From the NCBI GenBank assembly GCA_019422525.1, contig JAHZDE010000005.1, forward strand, positions 145,687 to 209,686: 64,000 bases of DNA, given 5' to 3'. Within the stretch, counting starts at the first letter, position 1, and every line of letters begins with the position of its first letter. This DNA is from Clostridiales bacterium (lineage in GTDB: Bacteria > Bacillota > Clostridia > Oscillospirales > Acutalibacteraceae). This document shows, one piece after another, positions 1-8,634 of the stretch. The position numbers were made by a program, and so were the translations under genes. A model generated the notes under the pieces. It was not told the origin of the DNA and ran no database searches. It was given only the letters and a program-made list of their open reading frames with translations.

Positions 1-1023
1 TGCTTCATATTGAGAACTCCACGTAATCGGAGTGCGGTATATATACTTCCCGTCCGTGCAAAAATTTGCAAAATCGCCTGCTCCCTCAATTTCTTCCATT
101 TTGCTGCCATCCAGTTCGGCAAGATACAGCTTTGTCCCATTTTTCTCCGATGCAAGGTCAAAGGTATCATATAACAGCTTTTCATCACAAAAACCTATCA
201 AATTAAATTGGGTTTCCCCTTTATCCTCTTCAAATACAGCCTCACTTTCTTTCGTAAGCAAGTCAAGACGAACACATCTGGATTGATAATTTCCCAAATT
301 TTCAAATCCATCTTCGGAAATATACAGTCCATTTCCATATGCTGTCATGCCAGTTATTTGGAAAGGCTCTTCCGCCTGATACAGCAGCTCCGGCTCGGCA
401 TTTTTTTGCAGTGCTACCCGATACACGCCGCTTTGCTGAGATTTCCCATCCGCAGTGTATAAATCTGATTGGTAATAATAATACCCTCTATGCATAAATC
501 CAAAGGATGGATTTCCCGTTTGCTCAGAAAGCACCTGCCGCTCTGTGCCGTCTGGCTTCATTTTAGCAAGTTCAAAGGCAAAATCGAGGGAGCCATTTTC
601 CCTGTCTTCGGAGGACCGTTTTTTCGGTTGATAGAAATACAATATATCCCCGCTGTAATACGGGACCATCGATGTAGAAAAATATGCATTACATTCCTTC
701 CGTTTTTCCTCATCCGTTTCCTGATCATGCCTACAATCCGGTCGGTTGCACAGTATGACAGGTTCCATGGTGTTTTTATCAATATACGTTAAAAATTCCC
801 CTTCACTACTACTTGACGACTTCATATAATAATATGCGGTTTCTGTTTCCATAATATAGTTTGGTGTCAAATTATTGTTCCCATCAGAGTACATATACTG
901 GTAGTCCTGCCCCTCCACATAGGTGTTTTCGGTGGAATATTGGGGTTGACTTTGGCAGCCAGTGAGAAGTAATAAAATGCTTGCTGCTAACACACTTGTT
1001 CTTTTCAATATTTTCATAATCAT
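1..1023 (-). CDS. Predicted lipoprotein, C-terminus cut by window edge
   Basis: The reading frame is open from 1023 down to base 1 and runs off the window, giving at least 341 codons. The N-terminus is a classic lipoprotein signal: a short basic start, a hydrophobic stretch and an LTGC lipobox, so the mature protein should be lipid-anchored outside the membrane. The body has repeated Y/W/D-rich blocks (for example YYYQSDLYTADG, GNGLYISEDG and DGKYIYRTP) reminiscent of beta-propeller or DUF5050-type surface proteins. That resemblance is inference and no function is claimed. An AAAGGAGG site precedes two in-frame ATGs (1023 and 1017); either could be used. It stands alone, divergent from the next gene. 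Confidence 0.75.
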   Translation of the reverse strand, partial: MIMKILKRTSVLAASILLLLTGCQSQPQYSTENTYVEGQDYQYMYSDGNNNLTPNYIMETETAYYYMKSSSSSEGEFLTYIDKNTMEPVILCNRPDCRHDQETDEEKRKECNAYFSTSMVPYYSGDILYFYQPKKRSSEDRENGSLDFAFELAKMKPDGTERQVLSEQTGNPSFGFMHRGYYYYQSDLYTADGKSQQSGVYRVALQKNAEPELLYQAEEPFQITGMTAYGNGLYISEDGFENLGNYQSRCVRLDLLTKESEAVFEEDKGETQFNLIGFCDEKLLYDTFDLASEKNGTKLYLAELDGSKMEEIEGAGDFANFCTDGKYIYRTPITWSSQYEA

Positions 1024-1134
1024 TCCGCCTCCTTTTTAATGATTGTATCAAACTTGTGCTTTTACTATTTTCAAAAATTTTGTTTTAGAAGAACAGCAGC
1101 TATTTCTTCTCATGTACATTGCTTTCTTATTTTA

Positions 1135-1163
1135 AGTATAAACCGATTTTATCTATAAGTCAA
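1135..1163 (-). promoter_or_regulatory. Promoter for the lipoprotein gene
   Basis: On the minus strand TTGACT (1163-1158) and TATACT (1140-1135) are separated by 17 bases. This is a near-consensus sigma-A promoter about 110 bases before the lipoprotein start. Confidence 0.6.
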
Positions 1164-1438
1164 TAAAGTAATCATAAATGTAAAAAAGTTTAATCTATTT
1201 TTTAAATATTTGCTTTTGTGAATTGCTTGCACATACAGATATTCTCTAATCTTCCAAACTCTCCCCTATGTATTGACAGATAAAATATTATCTGATAATG
1301 CTATTTGATAACATCTGATATAAAAATATTTCATTAATATCAATTTAGAAAAATGATTTGATTTTAGTTGAAAGAAATCTTTAATTCCCATTGTATTTAG
1401 CTTTTATTTATATTATAATAAAAGTAATTCAAGCATTA
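1164..1438. other. AT-rich intergenic region with a short direct repeat
   Basis: No open frame of note is seen. An 8-base direct repeat, ATCTGATA, occurs at 1290-1297 and 1313-1320. A TTGACA (1273-1278) lies 17 bases before a TAATGC (1296-1301), which could be an additional plus-strand promoter. The region is much more AT-rich than the cobalamin genes to the right. Confidence 0.3.
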
Positions 1439-1467
1439 TTGAAGAATTTTAGCGATTGTTTTTAGAT
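1439..1467 (+). promoter_or_regulatory. Candidate promoter for the membrane protein at 1525
   Basis: TTGAAG (1439-1444) and TTAGAT (1462-1467) are spaced by 17 bases, about 58 bases before the chosen start. The match is moderate. Confidence 0.35.
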
Positions 1468-1524
1468 AATACGTCAAAATTTTTGACCGAATTTTACAAC
1501 CTGCACCATAAAGGAGGATCCTTG

Positions 1525-2214
1525 ATGAATGTTCCTTTTTTTAACCACTGCAGATATGCTGTGCTGGTCCGTGTGGGTACAGCAGCGCCTGTCCGAATTC
1601 CCGCTCACAAAATGGCCTGGATTGAATGTAACGGCAGCACTTTTGACGTTTCCATACGGCAAGCTACGGACAGTTATTTCCAAAAAGACTGCTCTAGTTA
1701 TGTTTTCATTCTTGAAAGTCTCTATCATTGTGAAAACGTTGAAGAAAACGAAATTCTTCAAATTACCCGGGAAAAGGCTCGTGTGGATGTAAGGGTCTAT
1801 TTTGACCGGCTGTTTTTAACCGCTAAAAAAGCCTCCTGTCGTGTGCAGTCTTATGCGGTTGCAGGCGCTACTGCTGTTAAAAAAAGATTCCAGAAATCCC
1901 AGAGGGCTCGTTTCCTGTTCATTTCGCCTGTGGAAACCATGCCTGGCCTGCTGGTTCTGCTGCTGGTAATGGGAATTATTCTGACATTCAATTTTGGTTG
2001 GCTGTTTGCCACCGTCTATTTTCCCTGTGCCTATATTGTTACGCTGGTACTTTCTTGGGTCATTGATCAGTTTTGCGTGAGCTTTCTAAAATTTCTATGT
2101 AAAACCCCCAGTGAAAAAACCGAGTTTTATCGCTACTTTCAAAATGAATGGATTGCCGCTTATTATGCCAATCCCAACCGAAAAGCTGTAATGGATGAAG
2201 TGGAAATTGATTAA
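1525..2214 (+). CDS. Hypothetical membrane protein, 229 aa
   Basis: I do not recognise a family. The frame extends upstream, but the ATG at 1525 sits 7 bases after AAAGGAGG and is the likely start. The N-terminal part is a soluble, Cys-containing segment of about 130 residues. Near residues 135-190 come two closely spaced hydrophobic segments (LLVLLLVMGIIL and ATVYFPCAYIVTLVLSWV), followed by a short polar C-terminus ending in acidic residues. It is therefore probably an inner-membrane hairpin protein with both tails on the same side. The next gene is also a small two-helix membrane protein with the same RBS arrangement (GGAGG...CTTGATG). The pair may form a unit; function unknown. Confidence 0.6.
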   Translation: MNVPFFNHCRYAVLVRVGTAAPVRIPAHKMAWIECNGSTFDVSIRQATDSYFQKDCSSYVFILESLYHCENVEENEILQITREKARVDVRVYFDRLFLTAKKASCRVQSYAVAGATAVKKRFQKSQRARFLFISPVETMPGLLVLLLVMGIILTFNFGWLFATVYFPCAYIVTLVLSWVIDQFCVSFLKFLCKTPSEKTEFYRYFQNEWIAAYYANPNRKAVMDEVEID

Positions 2215-2274
2215 CCAGGCACCTTGACAGATATGCTATTATGTATTTACATAACAATATGGGAGGAACCCTTG

Positions 2275-2730
2275 ATGAATCGCGAAGATTGGAAACAGGA
2301 AAATTGGCTGTATAAAATTGGGCAAACTACCTTCGGAGGGATATTGCCTGCTTTGATTCCTTTTCTGCTGCTTGGCGGCATCAGCGTATGGTTGTACTTG
2401 AGTCATAACGGTGTCTTTATTTTTACAGGGCTTTTTTCATGCATACTTCTGATCATCCTGCTGGTGATTCTTTATCGCTCTCTATTCATCAAAAATTGGA
2501 TTGGGGAACAGGGAATTTATCATCAATCGAAGCCTGGAAACGGCCATTATTATCCATATAGCGAAATTGCTTTGGCAAAACACACCGGAGGCAGCACTTT
2601 AATTTCCGGCCGATATTATTCCTGCACCTTCCAAACCATTGATGGGCAAGCCTTGCAATTTTCGTTTGCTATGTATGATATTGAGGGTGTGGAATATTTT
2701 CTTCGCCGTGTCAATGGAGAAGAAGAGTAA
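2275..2730 (+). CDS. Hypothetical membrane protein, 151 aa
   Basis: The start at 2275 follows a GGGAGGAACCCTTG ribosome-binding site. An N-terminal polar stretch (NREDWKQENWLYKIG) is followed by two adjacent hydrophobic helices at about residues 23-42 and 46-68. A soluble C-terminal domain of about 80 residues follows, with alternating beta-like segments (GIYHQSKPG, YYPYSEIALAKH). This layout resembles small PH-like or bPH membrane proteins, but no signature was firm enough to assign. It follows the other hypothetical membrane protein by 60 bases and ends before a terminator. Confidence 0.6.
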   Translation: MNREDWKQENWLYKIGQTTFGGILPALIPFLLLGGISVWLYLSHNGVFIFTGLFSCILLIILLVILYRSLFIKNWIGEQGIYHQSKPGNGHYYPYSEIALAKHTGGSTLISGRYYSCTFQTIDGQALQFSFAMYDIEGVEYFLRRVNGEEE

Positions 2731-2771
2731 GATTCCTGCACAAACAATACGGAACTGACTTTATAAAAAAT

Positions 2772-2807
2772 AAAGGCCCCGGAGAGTCGTTCTTCCGGGA
2801 CCTTTTT
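2772..2807. terminator. Bidirectional terminator
   Basis: An inverted repeat (AAAGG.CCCGGA / TCCGGGA.CCTTT) is flanked by A-rich and T-rich tails. It lies between the plus-strand membrane protein and the end of the minus-strand cobalamin operon, so it can serve both convergent transcripts. Confidence 0.75.
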
Positions 2808-2816
2808 CTATTTCTT

Positions 2817-3329
2817 TTAAAATTCCACGCCTCTTCTCGCCTTGATGCCCTTTTCATAAGGATGACGCCAACAGTGCATTTCGGTACAGTAGTCGGCCAT
2901 ATCCATCATCCAGTCCGCTGGATTGCGTCCGGTCAAAATCAATTCTTGCGCCTCGGGCTTTTCGCAAACCGCTTTTTTTAGAAGAGCTTCGTCTACCATT
3001 TTCAGTTCCAGAGCGGCACAGGCTTCGTCCAGAATCAGCAGGTCCGCCGGTTCCTGCAAAGCCGCAAGGAGGTTTTCGTCCTGCACCTTCCGGGTATCGG
3101 CTTTCTCCTCTTCGTTCATCTGAAAGACGAATTTATCTTCAGCTTTTCCCCGGTAGATTTTTGCACCCAACTGGGAAAGGAGGGTAATTTCCCCGCTCTC
3201 CTGCCCTTTGAGGAACTGCACGATGACTACCTTTTTCCCCGCAGCCAGCGCCCGCATGGCCACCCCCATGGCGGCGGTGGTTTTTCCCTTTCCGTCACCC
3301 CAATACAGGTGAATGAGTCCCTTTTCCAT
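2817..3329 (-). CDS. cobO: Cob(I)alamin adenosyltransferase (CobO/CobA type)
   Basis: Transfers the 5'-deoxyadenosyl group of ATP to the reduced cobalt of the corrinoid. The 170-residue length fits the CobA/CobO/BtuR family, as does the near-N-terminal P-loop GDGKGKTTAAMG, a variant Walker A specific to this family. A later LILDEACAALE motif is the Walker B equivalent. It is the last gene of the cobalamin operon, one base after the cbiP stop, and is followed by a terminator. It acts in the cytoplasm before the nucleotide loop is assembled. Confidence 0.93.
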   Translation of the reverse strand: MEKGLIHLYWGDGKGKTTAAMGVAMRALAAGKKVVIVQFLKGQESGEITLLSQLGAKIYRGKAEDKFVFQMNEEEKADTRKVQDENLLAALQEPADLLILDEACAALELKMVDEALLKKAVCEKPEAQELILTGRNPADWMMDMADYCTEMHCWRHPYEKGIKARRGVEF

Positions 3330-3330
3330 C

Positions 3331-4809
3331 TTACCGCTTCCTCTCCATCAGTGCATAAATAGCCTTCATATCCAATGCGCGGCGAATACCATCTGCCAAC
3401 AGGTCGAATTGCTGCTCCTGATATTCCGCGTGGGAAACCGGCGCTGCCTGCTCGCAGGAAATCCCCTTGCGATTACACAGGTATTCCGCCAGCTTGTGGG
3501 TCAGGCTGCCGGTATCAAACAGGCCGTGCAGATAGGTGCCAAACACATTGCCGCTGACGCACCCGTCCGGCTGTCCGTTTTCCAGCAGACAGAACGCATC
3601 GCCCCGCACAGTGGTCTTTCCGGTGTGAATCTCATAGCCGTCCAGCTTTGCGCCGGCAAAGTCGGAAGCCCGCACTTCGGCCTGCATCCGGGTGCGGGTC
3701 TTGCGGTCACTGAACACCGTATCAATGGGCAAAAGCCCCATGCCGTGCATCTCCCCGCCGCCTTCGGTGCCGTAGGGGTCGGAAAGGGTTTCGCCCAGCA
3801 TCTGGTAGCCGCCGCAGATGCCCAGCACCGGCGTACCGGTATGGGCCAGCTTGCACACTGCGGCTTCCAGTCCGCTTTGCCGCATCCATAAAAGGTCGGA
3901 AAGGGTGCTCTTGGTGCCGGGGAGAATGACCAAATTGGGACTGCCTAGCTCCCGGGTGCTCTGCACATACCGCACGCCCATGGCCGGGTGCTCGTCCAGC
4001 AGAGAGAAGTCGGTAAAGTTGGAAATTCTGGGCAGACGGATTACGGCGATATCCAGCGGCTTTTTCCCGCCCTGATTTTCCAGACAGGGAGCCAGAGAAT
4101 CCTCGTCGTCCACATTGACTCGGAGATACGGAACCACACCCAGCACGGGGATGCCCGTTTTTTCCTCTAGCATGGTAAGGCCGGGACGTAGAATGGCCTC
4201 GTCTCCCCGGAATTTATTGATAATCAATCCGCCGATACGGGCTCGCTCCTGCTCTTCCAGCAGAGCCACCGTGCCATACAGCTGGGCGAACACGCCGCCC
4301 CGGTCAATATCTCCCGCCAGCAGTACAGGCGCGTCCACCAGCTCCGCCATACCCATGTTGACAATATCATCGGTACGCAGGTTGATTTCGGCAGGACTGC
4401 CCGCCCCTTCGATGACAATCACGTCGTTTTCCGCGGCAAGGCCGTTGTATGCTTCCAGAATATCCGGGATCAGCTGCCGCTTCATGCGGAAATACTCGGT
4501 GGCGCTCATCTGTCCCCGAATCTCGCCACCCACAATGACCTGACTGCCGATATCGCTGGAGGGTTTGAGTAAAATGGGGTTCATGCGCACATCCGGTTCC
4601 TTCCCGGCGGCCTGTGCCTGGACCACCTGCGCCCGGCCCATTTCCAAGCCGTCCCGGGTCACATAGCTGTTCAGGGCCATATTCTGGCTTTTAAAGGGAG
4701 CCACCTTCCACCCATCCTGTGCAAAAATCCGGCACAAACCGGCGCACAAAAGGCTTTTTCCCGCGCCGGACATGGTACCCTGTACCATAATACACTTGGC
4801 CTGTTTCAT
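3331..4809 (-). CDS. cbiP: Cobyric acid synthase (CbiP/CobQ)
   Basis: ATP- and glutamine-dependent amidation of adenosyl-cobyrinic acid a,c-diamide at four side chains. The N-terminal half is a dethiobiotin-synthetase-like ATPase starting MVQGTMSGAGKSLLCAGL. The C-terminal half is a class I glutamine amidotransferase with the nucleophile Cys in VLGICGGYQML and a GTYLHGLFD motif carrying the His. The 492-residue length is normal. Its start overlaps the stop of cobD by 4 bases (ATGA), consistent with translational coupling. Confidence 0.95.
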   Translation of the reverse strand: MKQAKCIMVQGTMSGAGKSLLCAGLCRIFAQDGWKVAPFKSQNMALNSYVTRDGLEMGRAQVVQAQAAGKEPDVRMNPILLKPSSDIGSQVIVGGEIRGQMSATEYFRMKRQLIPDILEAYNGLAAENDVIVIEGAGSPAEINLRTDDIVNMGMAELVDAPVLLAGDIDRGGVFAQLYGTVALLEEQERARIGGLIINKFRGDEAILRPGLTMLEEKTGIPVLGVVPYLRVNVDDEDSLAPCLENQGGKKPLDIAVIRLPRISNFTDFSLLDEHPAMGVRYVQSTRELGSPNLVILPGTKSTLSDLLWMRQSGLEAAVCKLAHTGTPVLGICGGYQMLGETLSDPYGTEGGGEMHGMGLLPIDTVFSDRKTRTRMQAEVRASDFAGAKLDGYEIHTGKTTVRGDAFCLLENGQPDGCVSGNVFGTYLHGLFDTGSLTHKLAEYLCNRKGISCEQAAPVSHAEYQEQQFDLLADGIRRALDMKAIYALMERKR

Positions 4810-5873
4810 CGTACCACCTCGTTTAACGCCTGTATCAGGCGGATGTTTTCTTCATGAGTGCGCACCGCAGTGCGGTACCAGTTTTCGTCCAGCCCGTGAT
4901 AATTGGAACAGCTCCGCAGCAAAATTCCACGCTGCCGCAAAGGCTGAATTAGAGAAACCGGACAACGGAACAGCAAATAATTGGCTTCTCCAGGCACCAC
5001 CCGCAGGCCCAGATTGGTTAGCTGCTCCATCATCCACGGGCGTTCCCGCAACACCATTTGGCGCACCTTCTCTACATAGGCGGTTTCGTCCAAAGCAGCT
5101 TCTCCGGCGGCCTGTGCCAAAGAGGAAACGGCCCAGGGCTGGCCGGTCTGTCGCATGGCTTCCACCAGTTCGCCACTAGCACACAGGGCATATCCCAGCC
5201 GCACGCCCGCCATGGCATAGAGCTTGGTGAACGCCTTTAAAATCACCAGATTTGGGAATTCCGCAAGGGCGTTTTTCAGGGTGTGGGCTTCCGGCTCTTC
5301 CAAAAAGTCACCGAAGCACTCATCCAGCATGAGCAAAGCTCCGCAGCGGCTGCACTGCTCTGCTATCCGCAGCAGAAATTCCCGAGGAGAGGAAACGCCG
5401 GTGGGGTTGTTGGGCTCACAGAGGAATACCATATCGATATCGGGAACGATGGCCTGCAAAAAGCCGTCGTCCAGCCGGAAGTCATTTTCTTCTTTGAGAA
5501 AGTAATGCTCGATCTGGCAACCACAGGCGGTGAGGGCTGCTTCATATTCCGCAAAGGCCGGGGCGGGGAGCAACGCTTTTTTCGGCTTTTTGGCCAGCAC
5601 TGCCCGAAAGATCAAATCCGCCGCGCCGTTGCCGCACAGCACATAGGATTCCGGGACCTGCTCATGGTCTGCCAGTTTCCGGCACAGGGAACGGCACAGA
5701 GGGTCCGGGTACCGGTCGGCAGTTTCGGCAGCGTCGGCAATGGCCTGTTTCACTTTCTGCGGCACCCCCAACGGGCTGACATTGGCGGAAAAGTCCAGAG
5801 GTTGTGTGCCGTATTCCTCCGAATAGCCGGCCCAATCCCCGCCGTGTACCAAGGGTTGATGGTTTTTGTTCAT
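4806..5873 (-). CDS. cobD: Threonine-phosphate decarboxylase (CobD)
   Basis: A PLP-dependent enzyme that makes (R)-1-amino-2-propanol O-phosphate, the linker joined to cobyric acid by CbiB. It is related to histidinol-phosphate aminotransferases. The PLP lysine lies in LKAFTKLYAMAGVRLGYAL, and NPTG is present in CEPNNPTGVSS. The frame opens further upstream, but the ATG at 5873, preceded by GGAGGCGACACC and starting MNKNHQPLVHGGD, is the right start and gives 355 aa. It follows cbiB after a 49-base gap. Confidence 0.92.
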   Translation of the reverse strand: MNKNHQPLVHGGDWAGYSEEYGTQPLDFSANVSPLGVPQKVKQAIADAAETADRYPDPLCRSLCRKLADHEQVPESYVLCGNGAADLIFRAVLAKKPKKALLPAPAFAEYEAALTACGCQIEHYFLKEENDFRLDDGFLQAIVPDIDMVFLCEPNNPTGVSSPREFLLRIAEQCSRCGALLMLDECFGDFLEEPEAHTLKNALAEFPNLVILKAFTKLYAMAGVRLGYALCASGELVEAMRQTGQPWAVSSLAQAAGEAALDETAYVEKVRQMVLRERPWMMEQLTNLGLRVVPGEANYLLFRCPVSLIQPLRQRGILLRSCSNYHGLDENWYRTAVRTHEENIRLIQALNEVVR

Positions 5874-5922
5874 GGTGTCGCCTCCATAAAATGAAATCAA
5901 AATGCATCCGTGTCTGCTGTTT

Positions 5923-6906
5923 TTATAAAATCCAGTGAAGCCCGAACAGGGAGAACACCATGGCCGTATGAATGGCCAGGCCAAGAATCACTCCTACCAC
6001 ACTGGCGGCAATCATGATCCGGTTGGTGCGCAGAATGTCCTCCGGCTCGATTTCACGGGTTGCGTCCCCGATATAGGGCTTCTCCAGCCGCTTGCCAAAA
6101 TAAGAAGCCGGGCCTGCCAGCTGGATTCCCAACGAACCGGCACAGGCGGATTCTGTCTGAGCGGAATTGGGGCTGGCATGGTTGCGGTGATCCCGCCGCC
6201 AGATTTTCCACGCGTTCTTGAGGCTCCCGCCTGCCAGCGGCGAAGCCACGATCCACAGCAGCGCCGCGATTCTGGACGGGATATAGTTTGCCACGTCGTC
6301 CAATTTAGCCGCCGCCCTGCCAAAATGCAGGTATTTATCATTTTTATATCCCACCATGCTGTCCATGGTGTTGATGGCTTTATAAGCAAGGGCCAGCGGT
6401 GCTCCGCCGATGAGCATATACAGCAGGGGTGCCAGTACGCCGTCGGAAAAATTCTCCGCTACCGTCTCCATCGTTGCCTTGATGACACCCTGTTCCGAAA
6501 GCTGGGCGGTGTCCCGTCCCACAATTCGGGCCACAGCGTTCCGGCCGGCTTCCAATCCCTCTGTTTTCAGGCAGCGGTACACGTTTCGGCTTTCTTTGGC
6601 AAGGCACCGCATGGCCAGCGCCTGCCAGCACCAGAGGATTTGCAGCGCCAGCCCCAGCAGTGGATGAATCCACCAGAACAGCCAGCACAAGCCGCCGCTA
6701 ATGAGCAGTGTGCCCACAGGCAACACAAATGCCAGAATTCTGCCGCCGGTGCGCTCTCCCTTTGGCGTTTGGGGAAGATGGCGGCGCAGCCATTTTTCCA
6801 GCCGGGAAATGGCTTTTCCCATCCATACCACCGGATGGGGCATTTTTTCCGGGTCACCCAGCAGGCAATCCAGCAGGAACCCACACAAAACCGCCGTCCA
6901 GATCAT
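5923..6906 (-). CDS. cbiB: Adenosylcobinamide-phosphate synthase (CbiB)
   Basis: An integral membrane enzyme attaching aminopropanol phosphate to cobyric acid. The N-terminal GFLLDCLLGDPEKMPHPVVWMG and the internal MVGYKNDKYLHFGRAAAKLDD are hallmark CbiB/CobD motifs, with several hydrophobic helices including one at the C-terminus. The chosen ATG at 6906 overlaps the cobC stop by 4 bases; longer upstream translation is an overlap artefact. Length 327 aa is typical. Confidence 0.93.
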   Translation of the reverse strand: MIWTAVLCGFLLDCLLGDPEKMPHPVVWMGKAISRLEKWLRRHLPQTPKGERTGGRILAFVLPVGTLLISGGLCWLFWWIHPLLGLALQILWCWQALAMRCLAKESRNVYRCLKTEGLEAGRNAVARIVGRDTAQLSEQGVIKATMETVAENFSDGVLAPLLYMLIGGAPLALAYKAINTMDSMVGYKNDKYLHFGRAAAKLDDVANYIPSRIAALLWIVASPLAGGSLKNAWKIWRRDHRNHASPNSAQTESACAGSLGIQLAGPASYFGKRLEKPYIGDATREIEPEDILRTNRIMIAASVVGVILGLAIHTAMVFSLFGLHWIL

Positions 6907-7526
6907 GCTTCCTTCCTGCCTTCCTCCACTTCTTTGTGGATGTACTGCACCTCGTCTACCAGCTGCAAGGTGTGGTCTTTGTGCCAAGCGTCCGCATCGG
7001 CTTCCAGCACATAGCCGCCGGCGTTGGGGCCGCACCAGTGGTAGTAATCGTAGCGGGGCAGGCCGTACCGCTCCATAATGGCCATCTGGCTGCCGCCGTG
7101 AGCCATAATCACCAGCATTTTCTCTCCGTTTTCCAGGGCTTCCTCCACCAGCGTCGCAAAGGCGTTACAGGTGCGGTCGCAAAATTCCGCTTTCCGCTCC
7201 CCGCCGGGGCAGCAGCCCTCGCAGTATTCGCCTACCCATGCGATGTATTCCGGATCGTGCTCCATCTCGATATAATTTCTTCCCTGAAAAATACCGAAAC
7301 ACATTTCCCGGAAATCCTCTACCACCACCTGTTCCGCTTTGGGGAACAGGATGTCCGCCGTACTCCTGGCACGGATCAGCGGCGAAACATACACCTTTTT
7401 GGGGGAAATGTCCGCCTGCACCAGCTGGGCTCTTCCCTCTTCCGAAAGAGGGATATCCAGCGTGCCCTGATACCGCTTTTCTACATTATAAGTCGTCTGC
7501 CCATGCCGCAGCAAATAAATTTTCAC
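6903..7526 (-). CDS. cobC: Histidine phosphatase, probable alpha-ribazole phosphatase (CobC)
   Basis: A phosphoglycerate-mutase-like phosphatase of 207 aa. It has the phospho-acceptor motif LLRHGQTTYN at residues 5-14, the conserved SPLIRARSTAD and a second catalytic His in MAHGGSQM. Its position between a cobU-like gene and cbiB supports the CobC role (removing phosphate from alpha-ribazole-5'-phosphate or adenosylcobalamin-5'-phosphate). The fold family alone does not fix the substrate. It overlaps both neighbours by 4 bases. Confidence 0.82.
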   Translation of the reverse strand: MKIYLLRHGQTTYNVEKRYQGTLDIPLSEEGRAQLVQADISPKKVYVSPLIRARSTADILFPKAEQVVVEDFREMCFGIFQGRNYIEMEHDPEYIAWVGEYCEGCCPGGERKAEFCDRTCNAFATLVEEALENGEKMLVIMAHGGSQMAIMERYGLPRYDYYHWCGPNAGGYVLEADADAWHKDHTLQLVDEVQYIHKEVEEGRKEA

Positions 7527-7861
7527 AGTGTTTCCTCCCCTTTTAAAACTGTGGGAATCCCGCAGAACACCCGGATGACCGTATCCGCTTTTTTTGCCAG
7601 TAAACAGGCAAGCCGCCCGGCGGCTTCTCGGACTGCACGCTCTTCGGCGGTAGCGGGTACGATGCCACCCCCTACCTCTGTGGCGATGACCACCTGCTTT
7701 TGGGAAAGCTCCTGCGCCAGCTGTTCCAGATCATCACAACCGGCGGCAAGCTCCTGTACATCCCAAATTGCATTCCGGGAGAGGGTTTCCTCGTCCCAGT
7801 GCATCCATTCTTTGACAAAGGTCTTTTTTCCGCTGTAGAGCGGCCCTGTTACGAAAACCAT
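7523..7861 (-). CDS. Short CobU-like P-loop protein
   Basis: A 112-residue protein starting MVFVTGPLYSGKKTFVKEW, with a P-loop at residues 4-12. It ends in an ADTVIRVFCGIPTVLKG segment that closely mirrors the ADTVYEVVCGVPVCHKG end of the full CobU in the same operon. VVIATEVGGGIVPATAEER corresponds to the VVIVSNEVGxGIVP region of CobU. It lacks the middle segment that carries the catalytic His of CobU (the RRHREMR region in the full copy). It may thus be a kinase-only, regulatory or degenerate paralog. The start at 7861 overlaps the end of cobS by 13 bases, and upstream in-frame ATGs lie inside cobS. Confidence 0.72.
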   Translation of the reverse strand: MVFVTGPLYSGKKTFVKEWMHWDEETLSRNAIWDVQELAAGCDDLEQLAQELSQKQVVIATEVGGGIVPATAEERAVREAAGRLACLLAKKADTVIRVFCGIPTVLKGEETL

Positions 7862-8634
7862 TTCATTCCCTCCAACAGCTGCACCGCAGCCAACGCACCC
7901 AGCATCCAAATTTCTGCCCGCTGTAAAAACCATCCGGCCAAATCGCCGGTGATACCGCCGAACTGCTTCTGCGCAATATGGTAATACCGCCACAAAATCC
8001 AGCCTGCCGCCAGCACCATGGCGGCACCAGCCAGACCGCCGACAACCATCAAAGACACGGCCAGCACCACCGAAGCCGCCAAAAGCACGGCGCGAACCTT
8101 CTTTTTATCCGCAGCTGCGGCAAAGGTGTGGGCAAGGCCGGTATTTTTCGCAAGGGGAAACGCAGCGTTGGCGAACCCGGAAAGACAGCGTTCCAGCACA
8201 AAGGCAAGACCCATGCACCACAACGCCCGGCCGTCCCACCTGACAGAAGCACACAATGCGAAATATACCACAAACCAGGTGCAGAGCCGAATGACAGCAA
8301 AGGCACCGCACCGGGGGTCTTTTAGAATTTCCCGCTTTTTCTCCGGGGAACCATAGCTTCCCAGTGCGTCGCTGGTATCGGCATAGCCATCCAGGTGGAT
8401 GCCGCCGGTCACCAGCACAGGAATGGCGCACAGCCCGCCGGCCTGTAACAGCACAGAAGCGCCAACATATCCCATGAGTTCCACCCAGCCCCAACAGAGA
8501 AGGCCGCACACCGCCCCGATTAAAGGGAAGGCGCACAGGGAATACCGCATATTTTTTTCCGTCCACTCCGGCTGCGGGCAGGGAATGGCAGAAAACATGG
8601 CAAAAGCCACGGCGATGGTTTGAAAAAAGTTCAT
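7849..8634 (-). CDS. cobS: Adenosylcobinamide-GDP ribazoletransferase (CobS)
   Basis: Joins activated cobinamide (GDP-cobinamide) to alpha-ribazole or its phosphate at the membrane. The family motif GGIHLDGYADTSDALGSYG, rich in metal-binding acidic residues, is clear. Multiple hydrophobic helices follow. The start at 8634 (MNFFQTIAVAFAMFSAIP) overlaps the cobU stop as ATGA and is preceded by a purine-rich stretch. Length 261 aa is normal. Confidence 0.93.
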   Translation of the reverse strand: MNFFQTIAVAFAMFSAIPCPQPEWTEKNMRYSLCAFPLIGAVCGLLCWGWVELMGYVGASVLLQAGGLCAIPVLVTGGIHLDGYADTSDALGSYGSPEKKREILKDPRCGAFAVIRLCTWFVVYFALCASVRWDGRALWCMGLAFVLERCLSGFANAAFPLAKNTGLAHTFAAAADKKKVRAVLLAASVVLAVSLMVVGGLAGAAMVLAAGWILWRYYHIAQKQFGGITGDLAGWFLQRAEIWMLGALAAVQLLEGMKWFS

